A stretch of DNA of 64,000 nucleotides from Thinopyrum elongatum (Eukaryota; Streptophyta; Magnoliopsida; Poales; Poaceae): positions 182,892,942-182,956,941 of the forward strand of contig CM022302.1 in the NCBI GenBank assembly GCA_011799875.1, written 5' to 3'. This document shows, in pieces, positions 32,463 to 42,559 of this stretch; position 1 is the first letter of the stretch, and each line of letters opens with the position of its first letter. Under the pieces are notes generated by a model, which saw nothing but the letters and a program-made list of their open reading frames with translations, was not told where the DNA came from and did no database searches. The position numbers and the translations under genes are program-made.

Positions 32463-34430
32463 CGAACACACTTGCACGTGGACTAAATATATGTATGAAA
32501 AGGGTGGTTTGATGTTCAAATACCAAATGCAACTTTGATGTGGCACCTATCTCGAAAAGCGCATGGTATTGCTTGCCCCCCTCGTGTCGGAAGGAGGGGA
32601 ATCCTAAGCTATGAATGCATGCCCGCCCCCACAGAGGTTCACCTAGCAAAGTGCGAAGTATCAGTCCCCCCCCCCATCACACACACACACACACACACAC
32701 GCATGCGCACACACACACACACACACTTTCAGTCGGCGGGAGAGGGCATCTCACCAAGATGATTGTAAACGGACCACGAATAATCCACCTTGGTCGTACA
32801 ACCTCTCCCTTGTTGTTGGTCAAAGTGATGGCCGTCCATGCGACCCCAGAGATGGTCTAGCTCACCAATAATCATGCAAGTAGCTAGTCCCCAAAGACAA
32901 CCACTGCCTGCGTGTGGCCCAAACATATGTATGGAGGTGTTGATGTTTGAATACACAACGGAACAACTTTGATGTGGCACCGTGCTTTGGAACCAGAAAT
33001 CCCCACATGGAGCAAGGGTTAGTTGACGATGCATATGTATGTCACACCACACTTCGAGCCAATGATGGGGATTCATGCATGCATGCATATTATGTGCTCA
33101 AACTTAATTAGGTCTGAATCTCACCATGACCTACTATGATAACATGAACCAAAGGAAGAATCCGCCATGGTAACCTATCTTGTTGTCGGTCAAAGTGATC
33201 ATGGATATCCACGTGGGCCCACGAATATATAGGCTTGTCGCCGATAACCACGCGAGGGAGTGTACCGTTTGAAGACAACCACTACATACATATGTATGTA
33301 TGGAGGTGATGCATGCATGCATGTTTGAATACCATTCACAACATTGATGTGGCGCATGCGTCGAAAATCGTACAGTCCCCACACAGAGCGAGATCGGTTC
33401 ATGACGTGTCATGGTACTGGCCACTTCGACTCGATGGGAGGGATTCATGCGTACACATGCATGTGTGCTCAAACTGTATCATGTCATCCCAGAGCATGAC
33501 CTATATACCGTAATACAAACAAAAAAATAATCCCCTCCTAAGTCAAATTAACCTCTCTCATTGTTAGGCAAAGTTGTGATGGACCAAGCAGGCCCATAGA
33601 TGGAAAGCATCGATATCGCTGATAACCGCGTGAGTGGGTGCGAGAGGACAACCACCATCGCTTTGCATGTGGGCCAAACATATGTTGAATACCCAAAATG
33701 CACAACTTTGATGTGGCACATGCCTCGAAAACCGTAAAGTCCCCACACAGAGCGAGGTTCATGAAGCGTACTACATATGCTGGTCCCCTTCCCCCTCTTC
33801 AACGCATACTATATGCTCCTACCATAATACAACCCAAAAAGAATCCTCCTTGATGGTGAAATTAATTAACCTCTCCCGATGTAGGTCAAAGTGATGCATG
33901 CATCAACGATGACCTCGCGGGCCCACAGATGGAAGCGTCACACGTGAGTGTCCTAGGATAACCGCCGCCTGCATGCATGTGGACCAAAGAGGTGTTGTGT
34001 GATGTTTGAATAGCCAATGCACAACTTTTATGTGGCACGTGCCTCGGAAACCAAAAAGTCCCGACACTGAGTGAGGTGTACGTGTTCACGGATGCATACG
34101 TAGTATATATGCTAGTCCCCTCCCACCTCTTCGACGTGTACTATATACTCCCACCATAACACAAACAAAAAAGATTCTACCTTGCTGGTCAAATTAACCT
34201 CTCTACTGGCTGTTGGTCAAAGTGATGGACGACGACCTCGCGGGCCCACAGAAAGCGTCACACGTGAGTGAGTGTCGTGTAGGACAACCACCGACTGCAT
34301 GTGGCCAAAACATGTATGTATGAAAGGGTTGTGTAATGTTTTAAATAACGAATTCATGACTCTGATCTGGCACCTGCCTCACAAAACAGCCAACCCACAT
34401 AGTGGCTCACGACTCGTAGTGTACTGCCAG
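32463..34430 (+). repeat. Degenerate tandem array, about six units of 320-430 bp
   Basis: The landmark CAACTTTGATGTGGCAC or a close variant recurs near 32530, 32963, 33341, 33702, 34020 and 34355. Around it in each unit, in the same order, come a CATGTGGCCAAACATATG block, the landmark, AGTCCCCACACAGAGCGAG, TCAAATTAACCTCTC, GGTCAAAGTGATGG and GCGGGCCCACAGA. A (CA)n microsatellite sits in the first unit at 32675-32725. Open frames in the array, on both strands, differ from unit to unit and are not called. Confidence 0.75.
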
Positions 34431-34985
34431 CCACCCCCCCAGATGCACACACAAACACACCGCACATCCACCGCAACTACGATGCATGTTAAATTTTCCC
34501 GCGGTGAACATATGTTACCAAAGGAGGGACGTTTTAATTTTGAAAAAAAAACAGATATCATTAAGACGTTTTAGTACATTGATTGATTTTCTAGGGGTAT
34601 AATGTGCAAAAATAAAATTTGAGCTACATGCACACGTGACAGTGCACCTAAATGGATTGGAAAAACACATGTGTCTCATTGGGTGCATGTTTACTCCCCG
34701 TGCAAGAAATTTCAAACATTGAGAATCTTGATTTTTAAAATCGAGTACATCCAAAACTTATTTGAAATTCATGAAACTTATCGTGTTGTCATATGGACAC
34801 CAATACACAGTGGCATTATACTTTTTGTTGTCAAATTTGAGACAAGTTTTGATGTAATCTTTATCTTCTTACAAATGGGAGATTATTAATAATTGGGAAC
34901 CAATATCGCAAATGGATTATTTATTCGAACCATGGGCGTTAGACCAACAATGGATACGTGCCATGCTTCGGTTAAGCAAGAAAGC
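34431..34985. other. Stretch with no recognised feature
   Basis: AT-rich sequence with short A runs. No ORF with a domain, no clear repeat and no terminal motif were found. Confidence 0.5.
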
Positions 34986-34989
34986 GGCA

Positions 34990-35389
34990 TCATTAATCAT
35001 CAAAATAGAAAAACAATATACGTGCCGCCACGCGACCCGTGTGCCATGCGAGCAGGCGTGAGTTGACGGGATGCATGCGAGCAGTCTACCGCGCAGGCAG
35101 ACCGGGAGGCGTGCGTGTAGGTGTGTGAATTGACGGGAGGTGTGCTCACTGCGCAGTGTCATCGGGAGGCGTGTGAGTAGCTGTGTGAAATGATGGTAAG
35201 CATGCCAGCAGTCCAGTGCGCAGGCTCACTGGGAGGCGAGCCAGTGGTTTGGCCGCCGCCTGCCTCTCTCCCACTACTCCATATTAATGGCGCGCTCGAG
35301 CGGCCACCCCCCCATCCTCGCCACACACACAATCCTCTCTCTCCGCTTGCATCCTCGATGCCGCTCTTAGTCCTCAAAGCCATCAGTGT
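34990..35389 (+). promoter_or_regulatory. Short GC-rich tandem repeats and probable promoter upstream of the XS zinc-finger gene
   Basis: About three diverged units of roughly 60-70 bp (landmarks GGGAGGCGTGCGTGTAGGTG, GTGTGAA-TGA-GG, GCAGTC-A-CGCGCAGGC) occupy 35035-35250. They are followed by CCATATTAATGG at 35279, a possible TATA-like element, and by CT-rich leader-like sequence up to the ATG at 35390. Confidence 0.45.
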
Positions 35390-36460
35390 ATGAGGATGCC
35401 GCTGAAGCGCCCCATAGGAGGGAGTGGCGACGCCGGGGCTGCTGAAGCACCGGAGCACGGCGTGGAGATGGAGACAGAGGTTGCCGTCGCCGCCGGTGAG
35501 GTATCGCTGCACCTTGACATTGTCGACGGTGTCGTGCTTCCACAGCCGGAGCCGGAGGTCCACACCGACTCCGGTGACGACTCGGGCAACAACTCCGACG
35601 ACGACGGAGAACCGGTTAGTCATCTATACCCATTTATCTGGTAAACACATCCTAGGGTTTCTCTGGTTACTCCTGCGTCCTGCCTCCCCCTTTTTGGAAT
35701 AGAAATCCTATGGTTATGTTCTCCCAATCCATGAAATCTGAGTAAGTTTCATTAGATCTGTGTAGTGTATTGATTGTTTGAATGGTACAAGTGATAAGTG
35801 ATTAGTTGTTTCATCTGTGCAAATGATTTCTGCTAATAATCCGACTAGGGTTAGTGTTCGTGCTAATAATTCCTAGCCAGATCTTGACAATTGATTTTGA
35901 ATGACCTACATATATGTTTGTGCCATTATTTTCTTCAAGATAGGTCTATACATAGATGATTGTGCTTAAAAATCAAACCATAATATCTGGATATGTCTAA
36001 AAAAATAGCCATAAATTCCAAATCCTACTTTACGGAATGTAAACATTGATTTGATGCCAAATTTTGGCAACTACCAAATGTTCGCTAGAGATTAGTTTGT
36101 ATTCCAAAATTGATGCCACATTTTTTACTATATGTATAGGTGCTATCTGGCGATGTCGACAGCGAGGATGAAGATGGCCAGAGGAGCTACAAGAGGCAAA
36201 TCCTCAGGGAGTTTTATGCGGGAATGCATAACAGGCGTATTAGGACGAGGAACTGGGACTATCGATGCCCATTTTGCAACCAAAAGCTTCATCACGCGTA
36301 TCAAACTGTTCTGGCGCATGCAAGAGGACGAGCTGTTGGCTCCTTCAAGTAGAAGTATTCTCGCAGGGTGGCGCATGTTGCGTACGCCGAGTACCTGGAG
36401 AAGCTTCAGGATTGTGCCGGCAGATGAGATGAGATGTGGGATCGAACTATGTTTGGCTAT
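35390..36460 (+). pseudogene. XS-type zinc-finger (zf-XS) protein gene, two exons
   Basis: Exon 1 (35390-35614) starts MRMPLKRPIGGSGDAG and ends in an acidic tract (DSGDDSGNNSDDDGEP), with a donor GGTTAGT. Exon 2 begins at 36140 after TATAG and joins in phase. It encodes LSGDVDSEDEDG, then WDYRCPFCNQKLHHAYQTVL, then AHARGRA. The spacing C-x-x-C, then Y...L-x-x-HA-x-G, is the zf-XS pattern known from SGS3- and FDM-like proteins of plant RNA-directed silencing. A TAG at 36350, where glutamine would fit, stops the frame. The same frame then continues RRVAHVAYAEYLEKL, the usual end of the domain, to a second stop at 36427. There is no XS or XH domain, so it is a domain fragment. Confidence 0.6.
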
Positions 36461-36633
36461 GTAGTGTCTTAATTATAAATGTGCTTGAGTATGCTTAATG
36501 ACGGTTGAACTACATACTTAGGGTTGAACTATGCTTGTGTACATTTATTATCTATGTCTAAGTATGTTTAATCTATGTTTACTTATGTCTAAATGTGGGA
36601 TATGGAGGCAATCAGTTCGGTTGATGGAATCTA

Positions 36634-36861
36634 CCTCCCTTCTGGTTTATTGGTCCCCTTTGTAATTTGTGTTAAATTTTGACCAAAGATTTAATTGACA
36701 AAATGTTAGTGCAGGTCAGCAAAAATTATATCGTTGGATGTGTATTTGAACATAGTGTTCAATGATATAATTTTTGGTGATATGCATAAACATTTTTTAG
36801 TTAAATCTTTGGTCAAAATTTGGCACAAATTACAAAGGGGACCAATAAACCAGGATGGAGG
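36634..36861. mobile_element. Stowaway-like MITE with long inverted repeats
   Basis: The ends share CTGGTTTATTGGTCCCCTTT...AATTTGTG...AAATTTTGACCAAAGATTTAA in inverted orientation over about 60 bp. TA flanks both sides (36632-36633 and 36862-36863). It is 228 bp, AT-rich, with no ORF, and lies between the XS zinc-finger gene and the next gene. Confidence 0.8.
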
Positions 36862-37119
36862 TAGTATGTCAATCACACATGGTTCCCAAAATTGGAACCG
36901 TGTGCAATGATTTTCATTTTCCCTATTACGTCAATCACACACGGTTGGCTCTAGCAAACCGTTGCCTCCGAAACTCTTTGTGGGACAGAAAACCCTCACC
37001 ACCCAATTCAAAAAAGAAAAAAGAAAACCTTCACCATCCCCACGTCACAAAAACCCTCACCCCGCCAGCCACCCCCTCCGGTCCCCATTCACACCTGCAC
37101 AAGCTCCTTCGCGACTCTG

Positions 37120-40100
37120 CATGGCACCGCCTATCGCCGCGGCTACCACTTAGTTCGCCGCCTCTCGCCGCCGCCAGGCTGCCAGAAAACCCCACTTCAT
37201 TTCGGCACTTCCGCTTGCCGCCGCCTATCACCATCGACTTTCTCGACGTTGCTCGCGGTCGATCCAGCTTCGCCCGATTGGGGAATCCACCGTATTGAGG
37301 GTTTTTTCTCATGTACAACAAGGTAACTAATTTAATGAGATATTATCTCATCTCTTATCCTAGTTCATCTGCCTCCTTTAATCACCCGGCCGAAATCACC
37401 GTGAATTCATTTTTATTCGAGCTGATTTGAGGATTTTCTTCCATTCCTAGAGTGTACAGTGCACGGACACATCAGGACTTTGCGGCCTCGACCAGACATC
37501 CATGGAGTTCCATCGCACCGTACCAGATGACTTGAGGATGCGCACGGTATGTTCAATCTCATCCTAAATCGGTTGGCATGGCCTACTTTCCCGAACATAT
37601 ACTATATATTGCTGCATTTGCATAAAAGGTGCCACATGTAGCATATACGTCAAAGGGGAGTTTTTCCCTCTTCTTTCTATATTAGGCAAATTAATGATGT
37701 ATTGTTCTTTCGATTACTCTTATATTTCCATGACATCATGGTTACCCTATCTGTTTAATTATAGATTTTTGTCCTTTGATTTCAATTGTTGTACAGTTCT
37801 TTCAATTTTGCCCATATTTGCATGTTACCATATTCTTTAACTATCCTACCATTTTCTGCAGCGCGTCCCTTGCTATGCAACATAATCTGTAGTACACAAT
37901 CTTGCCCTTTACATAAATCAAGACTGTAGGGATGTCATACTGAACACAAACCATGGATTTAAAATCGTTGCTTCTATAAGACTTGATGAATGTGGTCACT
38001 CCTATTTTGCCACGGGCCTTTGGACAAAAATTTCTACGTTTTATGTAATGAAAGCTGGCACTAAAATTGCACAGCACATAAAAGAGCCTTGTCATGAGAT
38101 ATATGCTAACTTCCCCGACGATATCATCCGTCCAGACTTTGTCTGAAGTAAGTGTTCTTTTCAAGTATCTGCATGTTGACTTACCCAGCAATATCAAAGG
38201 AATTGTGTAGTATTTATTACTCTATTCCTACCTACTAACTTCTAGTTACCAATACATTTTTCTATTGCCTTGTTTTAACTAAATATTCCATGTACTCCCA
38301 CTTCTATCAGAAAACGCCACTGACGAGGAGACTCTGGAGGTGGAGAACGGGGCTGCCAACAAGCGGAGGTGGGTCGAGCAAGAACCGCAAGCGACTCCAG
38401 CAGGCCTAGACTTCATCAGCAGCCTCCCTGATGATATGTTAATAGTCATCATCTCCCTCCTCCCAATCAAATATGGGGCACGGACAACCGTCCTTTCCCG
38501 GTGGTGGCGCCCCCTATGGCACTCCACTCCTCTTGACCTCATCGACACCCACGAGCTCTACTATGGCTATCGCAAAAGCTTGCAAGCATACTCCCAGATC
38601 CTCGGCAGTCACCATGGCCCAACCAGAGGCCTTAGCATGGGCAAGTTCCGTTCCAACGGCAAGGACTGAGCCAAGCTTGACGAGTGGTTCTGATCCCCCA
38701 CCCTAGATCAGCTTGAGGAGCTCACTTTTGATGATGGGCATATGCGCTCGCTGCCAATGTCTGCGCTCCGCCTCGCGCCCATGCTGCACGTCGCCAAGTT
38801 CAGGAACTGCCATTTCCCCCTTAATGACGTGCCCGCTCTTATTCTACCATGACTGAAGCACCTCGAGCTCGTCGCCGTCTTCCTCCCAAATGGTGATATG
38901 GAGCGCCTACTCCGTGGCTGTATTGCACTTGAGTACCTTCGTCTTCAGGCGATCAATGGGTTGAGTAGCTTCCACATCACCTCCATGACTCTCCGGACTA
39001 TTTATGTGTTTTGCTGGTGCTGCAAGAAGACATCACAAAATGTGTACCACAGTATTGTCATTGAGGACACACCTTCACTTGAGAGATTACTTGTAGTTGA
39101 TCAAGAAGGTCCAACAAGAATCAATGTCATTTCTGCGCCGAAATTGACAGTGGTGGGCTACTCGTCTGACAAATACTCCTAACTTGTTATTGGATCCACA
39201 CCCGTTCAGGTACAACAGCCGCCTTCTACCTCTCCTTCTAGAAATTAACATTATTTATAATTTTGAAAATGTATGTTTGCCTGTCATCCAGAAAATGATT
39301 CCGACAAGCTTGACCCCGAAACTGCCAAAGTGAAGGTCTTGGCACTAGAATCTATCGACCCCAACCTGGACCAAGTTGTCAGTTTCCTGAGATGCTTTCC
39401 GTGCCTGGAGAAGCTATATATCGAGGTGATGTTCCTTTCCTGTTAAATGTTAACCATAAGGGAGTTCAATTTTTGACACCTTTTTCCAAGTTTACAATGA
39501 CAATGTACTACGATTTCTGAAGGATTTTTGGAGGATTTCAGTACATACATGTTCCCCCCCATATTGGTTGCTTGATCCATATGGTTACAATCCATAAGCA
39601 TTTCTCCTTTGGATTCATCTGTACTAGTTTTCTTAGGGAACATTTCATCCACTCTAACCTCTTGTGATGAAGGCTACATTTTTCTAGATTGTAATCAAAT
39701 GCCCATGTTAATCATGTCGGATCGAAGATGGCACGTTAGTGCATTTTACAAATCCTGCAAACCAAATAGGCCTGTAGTAGTGTTCAAAACTACATGTAGG
39801 CACTAACACGTTTTCTTCTTTTGCAGATAAGATTAGGCCCGGTGGTGGATAATGTGATACAATATAACAATCACATCGAATGCCTAGATCTGCATCTCTC
39901 AGAAATTACTTTGAACTCCTACCGAGGGACCTTACCGAAGATTATATTCGCCAGGCTCTTTGTTGTCAGAGCAAGGGTGTTGAAGGTAATGTGGTTTTCC
40001 CTACATTTATTTCGCAAAAATGAATGGTTTGTTGATCAGCGCCGGCGGCTGCGGCAGAATGGAATAGGCTCCGAAAAGGCTGAATTTCATTTTGGAACTT

Positions 40101-40210
40101 CATATGACAGAGTAATCGGAAGTCATCGTGTCAACCCCATACATGACTTCTCAGTGGCTGACCAATTTGCAAAAATTATGAGGTTTCGAAACCAGCCTTA
40201 CAAGTGGTAA
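37120..40210 (+). pseudogene. Chimeric gene: B3-like exons spliced onto an F-box/LRR/FBD gene (about six exons, several stops)
   Basis: A GC-rich leader (37120-37320, donor AAG|GTAACT) precedes an exon at about 37452 containing the ATG at 37502 (MEFHRTVPDDLRMRT, donor at 37547). Exon 37862-38147 reads LALYINQDCRDVILNTNHGF, KIVASIRLDECGHSYF and FYVMKAGTKI, which is B3-like. It ends with TGA one base before a GTAAGT donor. The exon at 38311 joins in phase and encodes an F-box (LDFISSLPDDMLIVIISLLP, TTVLSRWWRPLW), then LRR-like text. Exons 39292-39425 and 39827-40210 follow, the last with the FBD pattern (NHIECLDLHLSEITLNSYRG). Stops lie at 37883, 38144, 38667, 38691, near 38850 and 39179. F-box/FBD proteins are normally SCF ubiquitin-ligase adaptors; this copy is decayed. 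Confidence 0.65.
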
Positions 40211-41060
40211 TATTAGTTTGAACCTCTCTTATATCCATGTTCAGCGGATCAGCGCGGGCGTTTGCAGCTAATGAGCTGAATTTCATTTCTAATATTAGTT
40301 TGAACCTTGTAATCTTTGAATTTGAGCCATATAACTCTGGAATTTGAACCTTGTCATATTTTGAGCTTTTGTGGTACAATCGTTGAAATGGCATCGTATG
40401 AGACTCGTATATTGGTAGCACTATTTTGACCTTAATATGCAATGGTCCTAGATTTTATTAACCATTCTCGAATGTGTTTACCTTATCGATCTCATAGCAC
40501 ACGATCTGTATAGCTAACTCCACAGCGATCTTCGACATTATTGCACACAGTTGGTTTCTTCAACTGTGTGCCCTGTAGAGCGCAAAATTAATTATCACAC
40601 TCAAGTGTCCATCATCAACCTTCTGTGTAACTTTGACCTCATCACCCATGGGTAAACTTATGACCGAAGTCATTGCACACACTTTGTTTTTACAAAGCTT
40701 TTTGCCAATAAACGCCCATGATTTGTCCCTCTTCTAGCTGACGCGTGGCCAAACTAGCCGGGCGGGAAGCTTGCGCGGTAAACTGCGTGGTTGCGCGGGA
40801 ACAGGCTCACCAATGATACATTTGGCGCCTCTTTGAGCCCACGCGTGGTCAAACAAAACGCGTGCGGTGTTCTCAAGCGTGCACTGGAATCCTCCACTAT
40901 GAACGCGGTGACAAGACGTGATGATTACAGGCCGGCCGGCCCCCATTTATTACAGTGGCCATTTAACCCTTGTGTCTCTTCAACCTTTCGATCGTGCCCC
41001 ACTATTGCAAGAAGCACACCCACCACAACAAATTCTTAGAGGGTATCCTGCGCGGCTCCA
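40211..41060 (+). promoter_or_regulatory. Intergenic region and probable promoter of the exonuclease-like ORF
   Basis: A perfect hairpin, GCACACAGTTG (40543-40553) and its complement (40561-40571) with a 7-base loop, lies among other terminus-like words. Two copies of ACGCGTGG-CAAAC (about 40740 and 40840) follow, then GC-rich sequence, TTTATTACAG and CATTTAACCC as weak TATA candidates near 40947-40970, then the ATG at 41061. No other coding sequence is seen. Confidence 0.45.
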
Positions 41061-41780
41061 ATGGCGCTCCGAGTGGCTGCCGACAACGAGCAGCAGTTCA
41101 CCATGCATGCCGTGGTGGACACCCACAGAAGGTTCAGGGAGCTGTCGGTGGTGTACACCAACAACCCGGTCTGGGTGAAGCACTCCATCCACATCATGGA
41201 GCTGTTGCTTGCTGAGGAGAAGTACAAGGTGGTCGGGTTCGACCTCAAGTACACCCGCGCTTGTGCCGGGTCTCGTCCCAAGGTCACCGTCGCCCAAATG
41301 TGCATGCGCAATCATGTCCTCGTCTACCACTACTGCCTGGCCACAAGGCCTTGCGAGCGTTTCGCCAGGTTTGTCAACAGCCCCCACTACATGTTCGCTA
41401 CAGTGGACATCACCAACGATGTAAAGGTGCTCAAGAATTTGGGCATCGCCTGCCAGAATCTTGTCGACATCCAGGGCCAATACAAGATCTTGGGCAGCAA
41501 TGAGCATGAGAAGGACTCACTGGTTCACCACGCTGAGGCCATCATCGATCCGTACTACAGAGACATGAAGGATTCCTGCAACAAGGACAAGCGTGCCTGG
41601 CACTCGGCCTGGATGGAGAAACTCGACAAAGCTCACATCGTGTACGTGGCCAAGGAGGCATACATGAGCTACGAGATGTATAGGCGGATCATTGACATGA
41701 GGAAGTGCCTATTTCCCCAAAACGGCCAGGAATCCAGCTGGAAGCATAGCAATGGCAAGCGTCGTCACAACAAGAAGTAG
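41061..41780 (+). CDS. DEDD-type 3'-5' exonuclease-like protein, intact 239-residue ORF in the CACTA
   Basis: This is the only long, uninterrupted cargo ORF: ATG to TAG in one exon. The fold resembles RNase D/Werner-type exonucleases: KYKVVGFDLKY (residues 55-64), VTVAQMCMRNHVLVYHYCL (75-93), VDITNDVKVLKNLGI (115-129), and YVAKEAYMSYEMYRRI (195-210). Three of the four DEDD metal ligands can be placed and two are changed. Motif I has Asp61 but Lys63 where Glu is usual, and motif III has Glu199 instead of Asp, with Tyr195 kept; Asp120 fits motif II. The tail is basic (GKRRHNKK). Proteins of this kind are, as I recall, numerous and uncharacterised in Triticeae. Catalysis is doubtful, and a nucleic-acid-binding or regulatory role is possible. 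It lies about 160 bp inside the right subterminal repeats. Confidence 0.7.
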   Translation: MALRVAADNEQQFTMHAVVDTHRRFRELSVVYTNNPVWVKHSIHIMELLLAEEKYKVVGFDLKYTRACAGSRPKVTVAQMCMRNHVLVYHYCLATRPCERFARFVNSPHYMFATVDITNDVKVLKNLGIACQNLVDIQGQYKILGSNEHEKDSLVHHAEAIIDPYYRDMKDSCNKDKRAWHSAWMEKLDKAHIVYVAKEAYMSYEMYRRIIDMRKCLFPQNGQESSWKHSNGKRRHNKK

Positions 41781-41939
41781 ATGATTAGATCCTCATTTCT
41801 CCTAGTTTAGTATGCATGTAATTGCTTTCTTTGGTGTGTGGAAATGTTATGTGTGTAGTCACTTGTGTAATTGTATGCTTAATTTTGTTATGCAATGCTG
41901 TCTTTTTAAGTATATATGTTGATGCTCTGTAGATAGAGC

Positions 41940-42559
41940 GTAGATGTTGTGCGGACAGAGCAAATCACATCACACATGGACAAAACAATGGAACCTGTCG
42001 GTGATGTTTTCATCAATCACTCACAATTGTATACCAGCAATCGTTTCCTCACAACACACACGGCTTGTTAACAGGAATCGTCTGTGTTGTTATCGGTCTT
42101 CCCACACATTTCGGATTGCAGACCTATTTGCCGCGTATCACACACATATTGTTAAGTTGAACCATTTCTGTTCTCTTGGCTCAACGCAAATAGTTTATCC
42201 GAGTGAACTGTATGTCGTATATCACACACACCTTCATCTGGCTGCCCATTTCTGTTGTTCTGCCTCATCACAAAAAGTTTATCGGGGTGAACTGTATGCC
42301 GTTTATCACACACACCTTGATCTGGCTACCCGTTTCTGTTATTGTGTCTCATCGCAAAAAGTTCGTATGGATCAACCGTATGCCCCGCATCACACACACA
42401 TCTAAAATCTGAACCGTGTTTGATGTATCCACCATCGCAAATGTTTTGCATCTTTTTTGACGGTTTTTTTACATCACCATTTGTGATTAATGCATCGCAC
42501 ACAGATTCTTCGAAGGGTCTCTGATTGTAGTGTCGTGTTAGCAGCATCCTGCAGTAGTG
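41940..42559 (-). repeat. CACTA right subterminal array and terminal inverted repeat
   Basis: Units of about 84 bp recur near 42135, 42220, 42303 and 42388. Each contains TATCACACACA, a CATCTGGCT-CC block, TTTCTGTT, CAAAAAGTTTAT and GAACTGTATG or a variant. The element ends with the inverted CACTACTGCAGG terminus at 42559. Long open frames here (such as 41944-42405) are products of the repeat, not genes. Confidence 0.8.

Larger units (their letters stand above)
805..42559 (+). mobile_element. Giant CACTA (En/Spm) DNA transposon, about 41.8 kb, with cargo genes and nested insertions
   Basis: The left end starts CACTACTGCAGG at 805 and the right end is its inverted copy ending at 42559. The first 22 bases are identical and inverted similarity continues for roughly 300 bases into both subterminal regions. 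The flanking trinucleotides are GAA (802-804) and CAA (42560-42562), so the usual 3-bp duplication has one mismatch. Inside lie decayed Tnp2-like and Tnp1-like genes, both plus strand, typical of autonomous CACTA elements. There are also several genes that CACTA elements do not normally need (zf-GRF, two B3-like genes, XS zinc finger, F-box/FBD, exonuclease-like). An 11.7 kb gypsy element and MITEs account for part of the length; without the gypsy element it is still about 30 kb. The sequence on either side belongs to the same LTR element, which supports a single insertion. Confidence 0.88.

Noticed and set aside
32535..32860. His/Thr-rich open frames
   Set aside because: They are created by the (CA)n microsatellite at 32675-32725.
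41944..42412. 153- and 69-codon open frames with repeated ITHT text
   Set aside because: They are translations of the 84-bp subterminal repeat; binding-site repeats explain them better than a protein.
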